Position numbers and translations under genes: made by a program. DNA of 64,000 bases, from the NCBI GenBank assembly GCA_016800925.1, contig JABCPU010000211.1:53007-117006 (forward strand), written 5' to 3'. This DNA is from Suillus spraguei. Taxonomy: Eukaryota > Basidiomycota > Agaricomycetes > Boletales > Suillaceae. How positions within the stretch are numbered: position 1 is the first letter of the stretch; each line of letters begins with the position of its first letter. Below are positions 11,303 to 22,338 of the stretch, piece after piece. The notes beneath the pieces are model-generated. The model was given only the letters and a program-made list of their open reading frames with translations, was not told the DNA's origin and did not search any database.

Positions 11303-11833
11303 ATGGTGATTATGACTATGATACATGAGATATTCTGGTTTATATAGTTAGATATAGTCATAAAATAACATAATGACACCACTTTATAATTTATATAATA
11401 GTGGCATGATTTTTATGGTGTCATAAATAATGATTTATATAGTTTTAATATACACTCAAAAAACTGTCTACATGAGTCATCATTTTATAAGCCTTATATC
11501 TCCACCATATCTCCGCCGATTCCCACGGTGTAGGGCTCAAATAAAAGCCCTGAAGCCATACTACAATGTGGTATAAGTATGCCCTTGAGGAATTTGTTCA
11601 TTCTCACACAATATCATAGATAGTGAAAAATGTCAAAACATGCGGACAGTTTTTTGAGCCACTGTACATCTTGTTACGCCCAATACCCTTCATGAGACGC
11701 TGCTGAGAGTCACCAATGTGGCTGAAGTTCGAGCATTGGTGGTGCAGCAAATGTGGGAGAAAAGAGCAGCAAAAAAGTCCGGAGATGTACCTCAACAAGG
11801 AGAGGGTGGACACATTGACAATGTCCCAGCGCC

Positions 11834-12310
11834 TGTTACGAACTGGGGTGGCATCACCAGTGACAGTGAAAAGACACAGCCGGTCTGCTGGGAAGTTCCT
11901 ACAATGTTCAGAAGAGGACAAGGTGAAAGTACAAGGAACGCGTTCCGAGTACGATCAAGGGTTCGGCCTCAAAGACAAGTCTAAGAGGTTCTACGAGAAT
12001 AGAGACTAAGACTAAGGAGTGCTTAGACTTAGAGACGATTCAAGGACGACTTAGGTTGGAGACCTAAGCGAAGGATGTTCCAGGTAAAACCCAGTAAGAT
12101 TAAAGTAAAGAATCTACTACAAGTACAGCATGCTTAAATAGACCAATATGTGCGCACGGACCAGGAGAGACATGAGAAAGTAAGTGCATATCCAAATAAG
12201 GAAGGCAGCTATAGTACAGATGCATTGAGCATATGAGTCGGAGTCATGTGACATGATATACAAGTAAGGAAGCAAAGAGGAAATGAATAGGGGCACGTAC
12301 GATTGTAACA
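11834..12310 (-). mobile_element. Solo LTR, family A (Ty3/gypsy), with GCGCC target duplication
   Basis: The 477-bp sequence begins TGTTACGAACTGG and ends GATTGTAACA (TG...CA). It is flanked by GCGCC on both sides (11829-11833 and 12311-12315). It matches, inverted, the LTRs at 53034-53506 and 59718-60191 that lie around gypsy pol sequence. Family A therefore belongs to that Ty3/gypsy lineage. No internal sequence remains, which is the usual outcome of LTR-LTR recombination. Confidence 0.9.
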
Positions 12311-12421
12311 GCGCCCCATGCAGTCTTTGATCATGCTCCCACCATGAAGACTGGTGCCAAATCGAAGGCAAAGGTTAGCAGTTCCAGCACGCGGGGAAGA
12401 AAGAAGACTGCCCCATCACAC

Positions 12422-13262
12422 TGTAAAGATACAATCTAGCCTGGGCTGTAGATAAACCATGGCCTGAGCTAGTATGTGAGTCTTGCGCTCTACCTAGTCT
12501 GCTTCACTTGCGAAGGCAAGAACGTTCAACCCTAAAGGGAATGCTAAGTTAGTATAGTTCAATGATGCCCAACCTGTGGTGTGAGAATGCTGTCGGAGGT
12601 AGCGAGATGCTAGCGGTGACCTCCGGTCCGTGGACATGCGGTAGGCAAGTGGTAGTGTGAACAGTAAAACTGCAGTAGTGTAGCAGTGAAGCATGTGAAA
12701 GTGGTAGCGCTAGCGGTGAAGCGCGGGAAAGCAGTAAAGAGTGGTAGTGCATGCAGCAGTAAGGCAATTCTTAGAGACAGTGACTTCGGTAAAGGACTTT
12801 ATTCATAGTGACAGTAATGGTGACTATTCCTAAGTACCGTGTGTACTATAGGAGGGAAGTAAGGAAAGAGTATGGGTACCTAGGAATTTTATACTAAGGA
12901 ATAGCTATGGAAACAGAAGGGATAGGATAAACATGCAGCAGACATGTAATAAGACTGCACTACAGTTTACAAAACATCACATACCGGTGAGACTGGATGG
13001 ACATAGGACGGATGGTAAATCTTGCTTGAGGATGCCTAATGGGTTCACGGAGATTGCCGAAGATCACCGCTTCGCGGGAAAGTTGCTGTAGTACAGCCGC
13101 TAAGCTGCAATGAGGCTTCTGGAGTGTGGAACGATACCGTTAGATAGGGGTAAATGCATGGTAAAGTAGGACAGTGAAGCCGAAGGGTAAGGATAATGAT
13201 TACCGGTTGACACCTATACAAAAATGTGCTGTTTCAAACTCAGCGTGAGTTTGTTCGTCACA
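12422..13262 (-). mobile_element. LTR-like element, family B variant
   Basis: Begins TGTAAAGATACAATCTAGCC and ends GTTTGTTCGTCACA. Its first about 380 bp match the reversed family B LTRs at 13267, 18008 and 20646. The rest is a distinct variant, shared with 60192-60404. It lies head-to-head with the next LTR, separated by only four bases. The expected target duplication is not clean (ACAC on the left, ACGC on the right). Confidence 0.65.
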
Positions 13263-13266
13263 ACGC

Positions 13267-14174
13267 TGTAGTGAACAAAGTCATGCTGACCATGAAAGTG
13301 CCGTTTTACACAAGTTTCTCGTTACTGCCTACAGCGGCTACCGAGAAAACCCCTATAGCGAGCATTACCCCTTTTCGCTTCGCTGGTACCGTTTTCGCTC
13401 CATGGTTCCTTGCCCCTTACTGAATCTCGCTACTGATGTCCTCCTGTCCATTCCATTTCCATCTAAGATCCATTGGTGCGTAGCATATTCGTTTCCGCCA
13501 TTACTAAAGCTATGGCAAGACTTACCTTACCTTCCGTGACACTGCTTGCTCGCTGCATGCCTCTTAGCTAAATATCTCTATCTCGCTACCATTATCGCTA
13601 TGTATTCCAGCTGTTCACGGTACATGTTAAAAAGGACTCTTCTCACATTCCGGTACTTTTACTTTTCCCTCTATGGTACACATGGTACTTAGGAATTGTC
13701 ACCACTACTGTCTCTAACAGAATAAAGTCTTTCGCTGAAGTCACTGTCTCTTAAGAATTGTTTTACTGCTGCACGCACCACCGCTCTTTACTGCTTTCCC
13801 GCGCTTCACCAGTTGTGCTACACTTTCCCACGCTTCATTGCTACGCTTCACTTTTTTTTTTACCGCCAGTTTCCCACACCTTACCGCAGTTTTACCACAC
13901 ACACTACTGCAGTTTTACCACACACACTACCACAGTTTTACTGCTCACACTACCGCTACTTTCCCATGGAGCAGAGGTCACTGCTAGCATCTCACTACCT
14001 CCAATGGCAGTATTGCACCACTGGTTAGGCATTATTGAACTATATTAACTTAGCATTCCCTTTAGGGTCGAATGCTCTTGCTTTGCAAGTGAAGCAGACT
14101 AGACGGAGCGCAAGACTCGCATACTAGTTTAGGCCATGGTTCATCTACAGCCCAGGCTAGATTGTATCTTTACA
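13267..14174 (+). mobile_element. Solo LTR, family B, with ACGC target duplication
   Basis: The 908-bp sequence begins TGTAGTGAACAAAG and ends GATTGTATCTTTACA. ACGC occurs at 13263-13266 and 14175-14178. An AATAAAG polyadenylation-like signal near 13721 fits the plus orientation. Near-identical copies lie at 18008-18921 (+) and 20646-21533 (-). The internal part of the parent element is not in the window, so the superfamily is unknown. Confidence 0.8.
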
Positions 14175-14724
14175 ACGCACTAGTCAAGCAGTTGCTCCCC
14201 CCCTGAACCAGTATCACCTCTGCAGCGAAATGCACCAGATGCTGCTGCTCCAGATCAGCAACATTTTGTGCCGCAAGTGGGACCTTCCTCAGCTCAGCCA
14301 ACATATATTCCTCCTTAGTTTTTGCACCATCCTATGCCTCAATCATACATCCCACCACCTCAATCATTGATGATTCAAGTTCCATGCTCAGACCAATCAC
14401 ACATTTCTCCACAGATGTCATATTACCTTCCACTTCAACCGCACCTTCCTTGCTTGCCTCCACCCCAATTACATTTTCCTTCATTCCCATCAGCTCCAAT
14501 CACCTGGCATCCAGGCCATCAAACATTTTCACATCCACCGCCCATACTTCATTTTCACCATATGTTACCACCTAATACGTTTCCACTGGCAGGACCTAGT
14601 CACACCAGGCCTCAACCACCCCAGCATTACTACCCCCATCTGTCCTCTATCGCCCCCTTCCCACCTGCACCCTACACTACATAACACTCTACTCCGTCAC
14701 TCAGGCTCTTGTTCCCACTGGAAT

Positions 14725-15185
14725 GTGACTTCAGTCAAAGTGCGGCTGTGGGTGAGACACCTAAGAAATTGGGATCAAGCTACTGTTATTCCAATCAAAG
14801 TGTGGCTGCAGGTGAGACACCCAAGAAATCTTGCTGGGATCAAGCTACCATTATTCCAGTCAAAGGGCAGCTGCGGGTGAGACACCTAAGAAATATCACT
14901 GGGATCAAGCTACCATCATTCCAGTCAAAGTGCAGTTGCAGGTGAGACACCTAAGAAATCTTGCTGGGATCAAGCTACCGTTATTCCAACCAAAGTGCAG
15001 CTGCAGGTGAGACACCTAAGAAATCTCGCTGGGATCAAGCTACTGCTATTCCAGTCAAAGTGCAGCTGCAGGTGAGACACCTAAGAAATCTCACTGAGAT
15101 CAAGCTACTGTCATTCCAGTCAAAGTGCGGTTGCGGGTGAGACACCTAAGAAATCTCGCTGGGATCAAGCTACTATTATTCCAGA
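14725..15185. repeat. 65-bp tandem repeat
   Basis: GGTGAGACAC recurs at 14751, 14811, 14876, 14941, 15006, 15071 and 15136. The first spacing is 60 and the rest are 65, giving about seven units. Each unit contains TCAAAGTG, the GGTGAGACACC core and GGGATCAAGCTAC. Copies differ at scattered bases. It lies between the proline-rich gene remnant and the next gene; 65 is not a multiple of three, so it is not a coding repeat. Confidence 0.93.
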
Positions 15186-15368
15186 AACCCACTGCTCACC
15201 TATTTTTTGAGGTGCACTACGTATTAGTCTGACTGTATATGCGGTGCAGTTCCGACATATAAGACCTCTATTTTACATATAGCATTACAGCCTTTAATTT
15301 ACATGCTCCCCTTCAATGCATTTTTGAGATCCAAATCAAGCCTCACATGAAACACGCAATGCTTAAGT

Positions 15369-17404
15369 GTGTACTTATGTAATAAGCTTTTATTTTCTGT
15401 TGGCGTTCAGGCAGAACACCCACTCAGGTCTCAGAGCCGGACTTATTCTCTTATTACATTCATTCTTGACTCAGCTTTCAGGATGTTACTCCAGCGCTTT
15501 CCGGTATGCACTCAAGGCACTCCACAGACCAAACGCTCAACAAGTGGTCTACTAATGCCAGATGCTACCAGAGGTCTTGGAGGCAGGAATCATTCGGCTT
15601 CCATTCAAAGTGCTTGTAGTGGATCTCAGCCTCCTTCTGCAAATGGTTTAAGAGCAGGCAGTATAGGGCATGCACACTCACCCTTAGGATTTGCCCACAT
15701 GTCTAGATCATCCAGCAATGGTCCAGGTTCTCAGTCACAGACTGCTGTTAGCGCATCTCGCCCTCATGACAATTTACAATCTGCAATGTCTGATGAATCG
15801 CTCGACGAACCTATTATTGCAGGTGTATGCCGCCACAAAGCTGATTCAAGTCCTAGTCATGGTGACCCAACTGTCCTTACACCTGTGCGCACAAAGAGAT
15901 TGAAAGTTTATGGATTGAAGGTTGCTGAGGACTTGGGTATCGGGGAGGAGGAACTTCATGAGTTTATTGATGTGAGTTTTCCTTTAGCGCTTCACAACTC
16001 TTTGATATAGCTACCTGCCTGCAGACTGGAGGGATATACTATATGCTCATTGACATCAAGGCCACCTTGTTGAGGTGGAATGATGATACCAGAAACATGG
16101 AGCTCACTCAGTTGAAAGAACTGCTAGATTCTAAGGACTTCAAGGTATACTGTATCTATCCCCAAAGTTTGGCAACATATGCTGACCAAAAAAAATGCAG
16201 TGTGGAATCCAGAACCATCTCACTGCATGCATGCTGTCACCCAATATCACTGCATATGTCACTGATGCACATTTTCACATCATGGTATTCTCTAAGTTGA
16301 TCACTATATCAGTTGGATGCTGAAACTGCAACAGGACATCGTCAGGGAACATCATGATGTATTCAAAATCCCTGTGGCGATGTTGCAGGATGTGGAACTT
16401 AATGTGCAACTGTCAAAACTAGTTAGCAACTTGCTTTGCTCAATCTGGGGCAACATAAAGGCCAAGGTTCATCAAGTTTTGCTACCGCTATGCAAAAACT
16501 TTATGAGATACACTCACTCAGCTGACAATGTCAATTTTCAAATGATTGAGCATCATGGAGACTGCAAAATCTCTCGCTCATCACTGTGGCATTGAGGTCG
16601 ATTCCATGCACTGGAATAGGTTCGCATTTTTGGTACACCCTCGCTCTATTTGACAACAGGAGGTTCATACCATGTAGTCTAGCAGTGCTGCCTGCGCATT
16701 TTCCTTATTGGTGTGGATGACTACAAGACTGTATCTCTCAGCACTCTTTTTTCCAACTCACTCATTTCGTCACTTCATCAAGATCTCCGTGTCAAAATCA
16801 ACCAGAAACTCAACATTGATATTGATGCTATTGAACATGGGATGCATGGCAACATTAATCAAGACATTGAGCCGGATGCTCCTGCTGCTGACATTGAAGG
16901 CTACTTAGATAAAGATCAGCCAATGCATGACATGGAGAATGCTGACAATGGTTGCAATGGTAGCAGCCATTAAGATGATGAGGACGAGAATGCCAGGGAT
17001 GAAGGAGCAGAGGACGAGTACCAGGGTGAAGAAGATCTACCGGCTGTGAGTGAGGGAAACTCAGGATTCAAAGGCAAAGGACACTGTGCTGTTTACTCTC
17101 CATCCAAGTTCTGGAAATTGAAATTCATAGATGACTCTCTTCATGGCATTCGCAAGCTAGCAAAGACCCAGGTCAGTGAGCAGGGACTAAACAGTTCTCT
17201 GACATATGAACACGCATTTTGCAAGTATGTTTCCCATTAATTTACCTTCCTCCTTGTTGCTGATTGTTACACAGCATCCTTGTGGAATATTTTCAACTAG
17301 ACCTTGCTGAATTCCCTGGAAAGAGAGTCGTTCCGAAGCTCCTCAGCACCACTTGTCCACAGTGGCAGACTACCATCCAGAACAAGCTCTTATGTGAAAT
17401 TTAG
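15369..17404 (+). pseudogene. Uncharacterised transposon-associated gene, broken
   Basis: A long plus-strand reading with several frame changes carries connected conserved-looking stretches: RTKRLKVYGLKVAEDLGIGE near 15900, MLIDIKATLLRWNDDTRNME at 16043, a segment around VDDYKTVSLSTLFSNSLISS near 16710, an acidic region near 16860-17040, and CAVYSPSKFWK...DDSLHGIRKLAKT near 17090. It ends PQWQTTIQNKLLCEI at 17404. The layout resembles long hypothetical proteins that accompany transposons in mushroom genomes, but no named domain is recognised. Stops and shifts between exon-sized blocks show decay. Confidence 0.4.
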
Positions 17405-18007
17405 AATTTTCAGCTGCTCACTTGTTTCCAATCATTCTCGCTTTCTGGTAGTGCTTACTTGACACATAATAGCTCATTTAGTATCGCTCATCTAGTACAC
17501 CTTTGTATCTAATATACCAGCAATCCAAACATTTTATGGCTTCATTTCATGCTTTCGCCATCCAATTACATATTAACAACATGATTGTGGTATGCGATGA
17601 TGGCATGACACCTACCTATCAAGCAGGTACTCTAAACCTATGAAGTGTGATATCTGGCTGAGGTATTAATTAAACCTACACTGAACATACTGAACTTGAT
17701 ATCTGTTTGAGCTGTGGCATGAGATGTTTCTGGGATGTATGTTTGAAATATTATGAGAACATGGCAACATGATGTGGACAATGGCCCTGGTTGTCAATGT
17801 ACCCTCGGTCTCTCTATCATATGCTCAGGTTACCAGATGCAGGTCTTGTCAATCCTATGCCCACTTGGTTGCTTAGACAATTACTAAATTGCTTAGAAAT
17901 ATATGGTGCAAAAACTATATAATCAATACTGCTGTAAGGCTTACCACACCCTAACACTTTTTTGGGTCTACCCGAGGTTTTCAGCAGTTGGTGGTGTATG
18001 GGTACAG
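17405..18007. other. Non-coding gap
   Basis: No gene or repeat is recognised; the sequence is AT-rich with stops in all frames. Confidence 0.5.
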
Positions 18008-18921
18008 TGTAGCGAACAAAGTCATGCTGACCATGAAAGTGCCATTTTACACAAGTGTCTCGTTACTGTCTACAGCGGCTACCGAGAAAACCCCTATAGC
18101 GAGCATTACCCCTTTTTGCTTTGCCGGTACCGTTTTCGCTCTGTGGATCCTTGCCCCTTACCGAATCTCGCTACCGATGTCCTCCTGTCCATTCCATTTC
18201 TGTCTCAGATCCATTGGTACATAGCATATTCATTTCCACCATTACTAAAGCTATGGCAAGACTTACCTTACCTTCTGTGACACCGCTTGCTTGCTGCATG
18301 CCTCTTAGCTAAATATTTCTATCTCACTACCGTTCTCGCTATGTATTCCAGCCATTCATGGTACATGTTAAAAAGGACTCTTCGCACATTCTGGTACTTT
18401 TACTTTTTTCCTCTATGGTACACATGGTACTTAAGAATTGTCACCACTACTGTCTCTAACAGAATAAAGTGTTTCGCTGAAGTCACTGTCTCTTAAGAAT
18501 TGTTTTACTGCTGCACGCACCACCGCTCTTTACTGCTTTCCCGCACTTCACCGCTTGTGCTATACTTTCCTGTGCTTCATTGCTATGCTTCACCGCTTGT
18601 TTTACCACCAGTTTCCCACGCCTTACCGCAGTTTTACCACATGCACTACCGCAGTTTTACCACTTGCACTACTGCTTGTCTACCGCTTTCCTGCACTTAC
18701 CGCTAGTTTCCCACAGACCGGAGGTCACCACTAGCATCTCACTACCTCCGACGGCATTCTTGCACCACAGGTTGGGCATTATTAGACTATACTAACTTAG
18801 CATTCCCTTTAGGGTCGAATGTTCTTGCCTCGCAAGAGTAGCAGACTAGGTAGAGCGCAAGACTCACATACTAGCTTAGGCCATGGTTTATCTACAGCCC
18901 AGGCTAGATTGTATCTTTACA
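18008..18921 (+). mobile_element. LTR-like element, family B
   Basis: Begins TGTAGCGAACAAAGTC and ends GATTGTATCTTTACA, matching 13267-14174 throughout in the same orientation. No matching short duplication flanks it (TACAG before, CTGGG after). No primer-binding site or purine tract faces inward between it and 13267-14174, so the two are not a convincing LTR pair. Confidence 0.75.
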
Positions 18922-19528
18922 CTGGGTATGAGTATGACCCCAAAGATCTGTGGAAGGGCTTACTGCACAGTGAGATCCTCATCTTCGTAAGCCTATTTTA
19001 CTAGCAATAAAGTTCTCAATCCAAGTTCCTTACAGGGTTACAAACATGTATTTACGTCTCAAAGCTCAGTAGATAAGGAGCCAAAAGCTATGTGCTCCGG
19101 CAACGCTTACCTTCACAGCATGAAATCTGTCACTCAAGCATCCTTGGCTTATATTGCTATGCAGGCACACAAATTTGATTCCACATGCCGTCCCTCACTC
19201 ATTGTTCCTTTAGGTGCGGTTTTTGTTAAGCTCCTCATCAGTATTTTTGCATACCGACACAGTCACCGACTCTGAAAATTTTTATCATATTATTCTTGAC
19301 TTGTTAGAGGATCTTGATGAGTGCAAGGAGGTGGCTGACCTTATGATGTGGTGGATGCAGTTTGTGATCTATCTCATCAACTTGAAGCCATCTAAACTAA
19401 TGCCTTGCATAGTCGCATTTTTCCCAATTCTTCTTTGCAGCATAGTATCAGCAAAAACAGCGCACTGTCCAAGATTCAGGAAAAAACGCGCTGCCTTGCA
19501 AGAACGAGCTGCCACTAATGCCAATTAA
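18922..19528 (+). pseudogene. DUF6698-like transposon-associated gene remnant
   Basis: Scattered plus-strand pieces read YEYDPKDLWKGLLHSEIL near 18925, GNAYLHSMKSVTQASLAYIA near 19095 and DTVTDSENFYHIILDLLEDL from about 19255, followed by KEVADLMMWWMQF. The order and wording resemble the DUF6698-type domain seen in hypothetical Agaricomycete proteins; this is from memory and unconfirmed. Several frame changes and stops make it non-functional. Its 5' part may have been displaced by the family B LTR that ends just before it. Confidence 0.4.
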
Positions 19529-19619
19529 TTAGTTTTTTTATAAATGTATTGTCTCGTAATGTAATTGATATGGGCTTGTTATAATTGTAAACAAAATATC
19601 CTAACTTGCTGTGGTGAGG

Positions 19620-20345
19620 TAACTCAGTCAGATCTCTACCTAGATGGTAGCTTCCGCCACAACAGAAGCTGTAAATGTAATAATAGACATCCTCGGTTGA
19701 ATAACAGCATCTTGTTAGGACTTCATAACCCAATGTCAGCGCTCGACTCAGCATCGTTGATGGTAGCTCCTGCCATCCTAATCAGCTTGATAGGGTATGA
19801 TAATTCAATGACATCCCCTGACATACTGTCATTGATGGCAGCTCACATCATCATAAGCTGCCAATGTAATAGTAGATACAATTGGTTGAAGACTGTCATC
19901 TTGATGAAGTTTTGTAACCCAGCACCAGAGCTCAACTTAGTGTCTTTGATGGTAGCTCCTGCCATCATAAGCTGCCCCTGTATCACCAGATATATTTGGT
20001 TGAGAGTAAGCATCTTGATAGACCATAGCAAATTGATATCACACCCTAGCATACTGTTATTGATGGTGGCTTCTGCCATTGGAAAATGTCTATCTAAAGC
20101 TAGATATATTTGGTAGCAAATCAGCATCTTGATACACCATAGCAAATTGATATCACACCCTGTCACACTGTTAGTGATGGTGGCTTCTGCCATTGGAAGC
20201 TGCTTATCTAAAGCTAGATATACTTGGAAGCAAATCAACATCTTGATATACCATAGCAAATTGATATCACACCCTGTCACACTGTTAGTGATTACACATC
20301 TTGCCATTAGAAGCCACCTATATAAGAGTAGATACATCTGACAAC
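19620..20345. repeat. ~115-bp tandem repeat
   Basis: The segment GATGGTAGCTCCTGCCAT and variants start near 19644, 19759, 19834, 19949, 20064, 20177 and 20290, giving spacings of 115, 75, 115, 115, 113 and 113. The downstream CCATAGCAAATTGATATCAC block repeats with the last units. One unit is about 40 bases short. Reading frames stay open on both strands through the array, which comes from repetition and not from coding. Confidence 0.85.
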
Positions 20346-20645
20346 AACACACCAGTGTGCTAGTAGATTGCAACTTACTACCATATGCCCGTCAACATTA
20401 CAGCTTTGGCAGACCCCACCTACATAGTCTGCCTATCTATGCCTTTGTCATGTGATCTACAATTGTGATATATATTGTCCATATTATACATTAAATAATG
20501 CTAGCTAAAGCTTTGTCATACTGCAGTCACATGCCTGATGTAGTAAGTAGTGACAAACAGAAGAATGTGACACATTGGTCACATACTGGTCAAACCTGTG
20601 GCATGGGTACGGGTAGGGGTATGGGTATCGCCACCTTAGACCCGT

Positions 20646-21533
20646 TGTAAAGATACAATCTAGCCTGGGCTGTAGATAAACCATGGCCTAAGCTAGTATG
20701 TGAGTCTTGCGCTCTACCTAGTCTGCTACTCTTGCGAGGCAAGAACATTCGACCCTAAAGGGAATGCTAAGTTAGTATAGTCTAATAATGCCCAACCTGT
20801 GGTGCAAGAATGCCGTCGGAGGTAGTGAGATGCTAGTGGTGACCTCCGGTCTGTGGGAAACTAGCGGTAAGCACAGGAAAGCGGTAGACAAGCAGTAGTG
20901 CAAGTGGTAAAACTGTGGTAAGGCGTGGGAAACTGGCGGTAAAACAAGCGGTGAAGCATAGCGATGAAGCACAGGAAAGTATAGCACAAGCGGTGAAGCG
21001 CAGGAAAGCAGTAAAGAGCGGTGGTGTGTGCAGCAATAAAGCAATTCTTAAGAGACAGTGACTTCGGCGAAACACTTTATTCTGTTAGAGACAGTAGTGG
21101 TGACAATTCTTAAGTACCATGTGTACCATAGAGGGAAAAAGTAAAAGTACCAGAATGTGCGAAGAGTCCTTTTTAACATGTACATGAATGGCTGGAATAC
21201 ATAGCGAGAATGGTAGCGAGACAGAAATATTTAGCTAAGAGGCATGCAGCAAGCAAGCGGTGTCACGGAAGGTAAGGTAAGTCTTGCTGTAGCTTTAGTA
21301 ATGGTGGAAATGAATATGCTACGTACCAATGGATCTTAGACAGAAATGGAATGGACAGGAGGACATCGGTAGCGAGATTCGGTTAGGGGCAAGGATCCAC
21401 AGAGCGAAAACGTTACCGGCAAAGCAAAAAGGGGTAATGCTCGCTATAGGGGTTTCTCGGTAGCCGCTGTAGACAGTAACAAGACACTTGTGTAAAACGC
21501 ACTTTCATGGTCAGCATGACTTTGTTCACTACA
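20646..21533 (-). mobile_element. LTR-like element, family B, minus orientation
   Basis: Begins TGTAAAGATACAATCTAGCC and ends CTTTGTTCACTACA, the reverse complement of the family B copies at 13267 and 18008. Flanks are CCCGT and CCGGC, not an exact duplication. No internal retrotransposon sequence adjoins it. Confidence 0.75.
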
Positions 21534-21757
21534 CCGGCATATAAGAACATGGGCCACTGGTCACCACGAACTGTGGTTTCGCCACTCTTGAGACCCTCCT
21601 TGGTTCTGGGAAAAGTTATTGTTTTTAGTTAAAAACAAAGGTGGAAATACTTACTCTGTGTTTGACCAATCAAGGCCTATGGGGCAGAGCAACGCACCAG
21701 TGACTTCATGATTAAACCCATGGTCAGACTTAATACTCCGGGAGAGAGGTGGTATGA

Positions 21758-22338
21758 CTACCTGCCCTCTAGGCATGAGCCATTTGAGGACGGCAGATTT
21801 GAGGGTCTTAGTATCATCCCCTCATGCACCAGAGGCTCCTTTACCCAACTGCAAATGATGAGTGTAATGATCTTCCGAGAGAATGAACTCACTAGTTCTC
21901 CCACATGAATAATATCCTCCTCCTCACCCCTCGTCAGATGGTCTAAAAGACCTGGATAGGAATGTATTAAATTCATGAATACTCTATGTTCTCATCGAAC
22001 ACTGCCAATGATTACAATTAGTTTTTTTGAAGTCCTGGCAGCATGGGATGTACTTACTCAGCTGGATAATCCTCGATGAGAGAGTCCTGTAATTCTTCAA
22101 GTTGGAGTATACTGGCAGTAAGGAGAGCAGGATAATTGCACAGGGCAAACACTGTGCGGCCACAATGGCGACCATGAACGACAAGGGGATTTGATGAAGT
22201 CCTGATGAAAGGAGTCAGAAAGCAGTACATCCCTTGAAATAACACTGACACTTTTTTATGCTGGCCTGTATGAAGGGCTGATGCACTACGCTTGCATGAA
22301 GAATTGCTGCCAGAGGGATTATTCTCGTCGCCGCTCAT
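21758..22338 (-). pseudogene. Transposon-associated hypothetical gene fragment
   Basis: A start at 22338 gives MSGDENNPSGSNSSCKRSAS and continues to PLVVHGRHCGRTVFALCNYP and LIEDYPAE, where a GTAAGT donor follows. A second exon-like piece from about 21976 reads PGLLDHLTRGEEEDIIHVGE. Similar acidic EEDIIHV-type stretches occur near the start of long TE-associated proteins in mushrooms. The remainder of such a protein is missing, so this is an N-terminal fragment of unknown function. Confidence 0.35.

Larger units (their letters stand above)
10063..11664. mobile_element. Palindromic Tc1-type transposon made of two 5' halves
   Basis: The element starts CAGTGGCTCAAAAAACTGTC and ends with its reverse complement, flanked by TA on both sides (10061-10062, 11665-11666), the Tc1/mariner target duplication. 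The inverted arms are about 717 bp (10063-10779) and 716 bp (10949-11664) and nearly identical. Both carry the same transposase 5' end, including the helix-turn-helix region. Only the 169 bp between them is unique. It continues the minus-strand transposase through HVIWSDETKI, the first catalytic Asp motif. The second Asp and the Glu are absent, and the true 3' end is replaced by a second 5' end. Each arm also repeats GACAGTTTTTTGAG internally (10259-10272), inverted relative to the tip. It is non-autonomous as it stands. Confidence 0.92.
11718..14684 (+). pseudogene. Unrecognised proline-rich gene split by three solo LTRs
   Basis: Three pieces on the plus strand appear to belong together: 11718-11833 (MAEVRALVVQQMWEKRAAKK...), 12316-12421 (a basic stretch with TRGRKKTAPS) and 14179-14684 (proline/histidine/serine-rich). 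The first junction is exact: removing the LTR at 11834-12310 and one GCGCC target copy keeps the frame open from the first piece into the second. The third piece needs a change in the C-run near 14200 and has a TAG near 14318. No domain is recognised. It is probably part of an old transposon. Confidence 0.35.

Noticed and set aside
13758..14048. Small ORFs repeated in each family B LTR (FYCCTHHRSLLLS...)
   Set aside because: They occur in every LTR copy with different frames and lengths, as expected of non-coding LTR sequence.
14179..14684. Proline-rich ORF as a complete gene
   Set aside because: It lacks a good start and domain, has an upstream stop, and is better explained as the 3' part of the LTR-split gene.
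13267..18921. Two direct family B LTRs 4 kb apart as one full retrotransposon
   Set aside because: The internal DNA has no reverse transcriptase, integrase, primer-binding site or purine tract, and the left copy has its own ACGC duplication.
19565..20116. 183-codon plus-strand ORF and its minus-strand counterpart as genes
   Set aside because: They lie wholly in the 115-bp tandem array and owe their openness to repetition.
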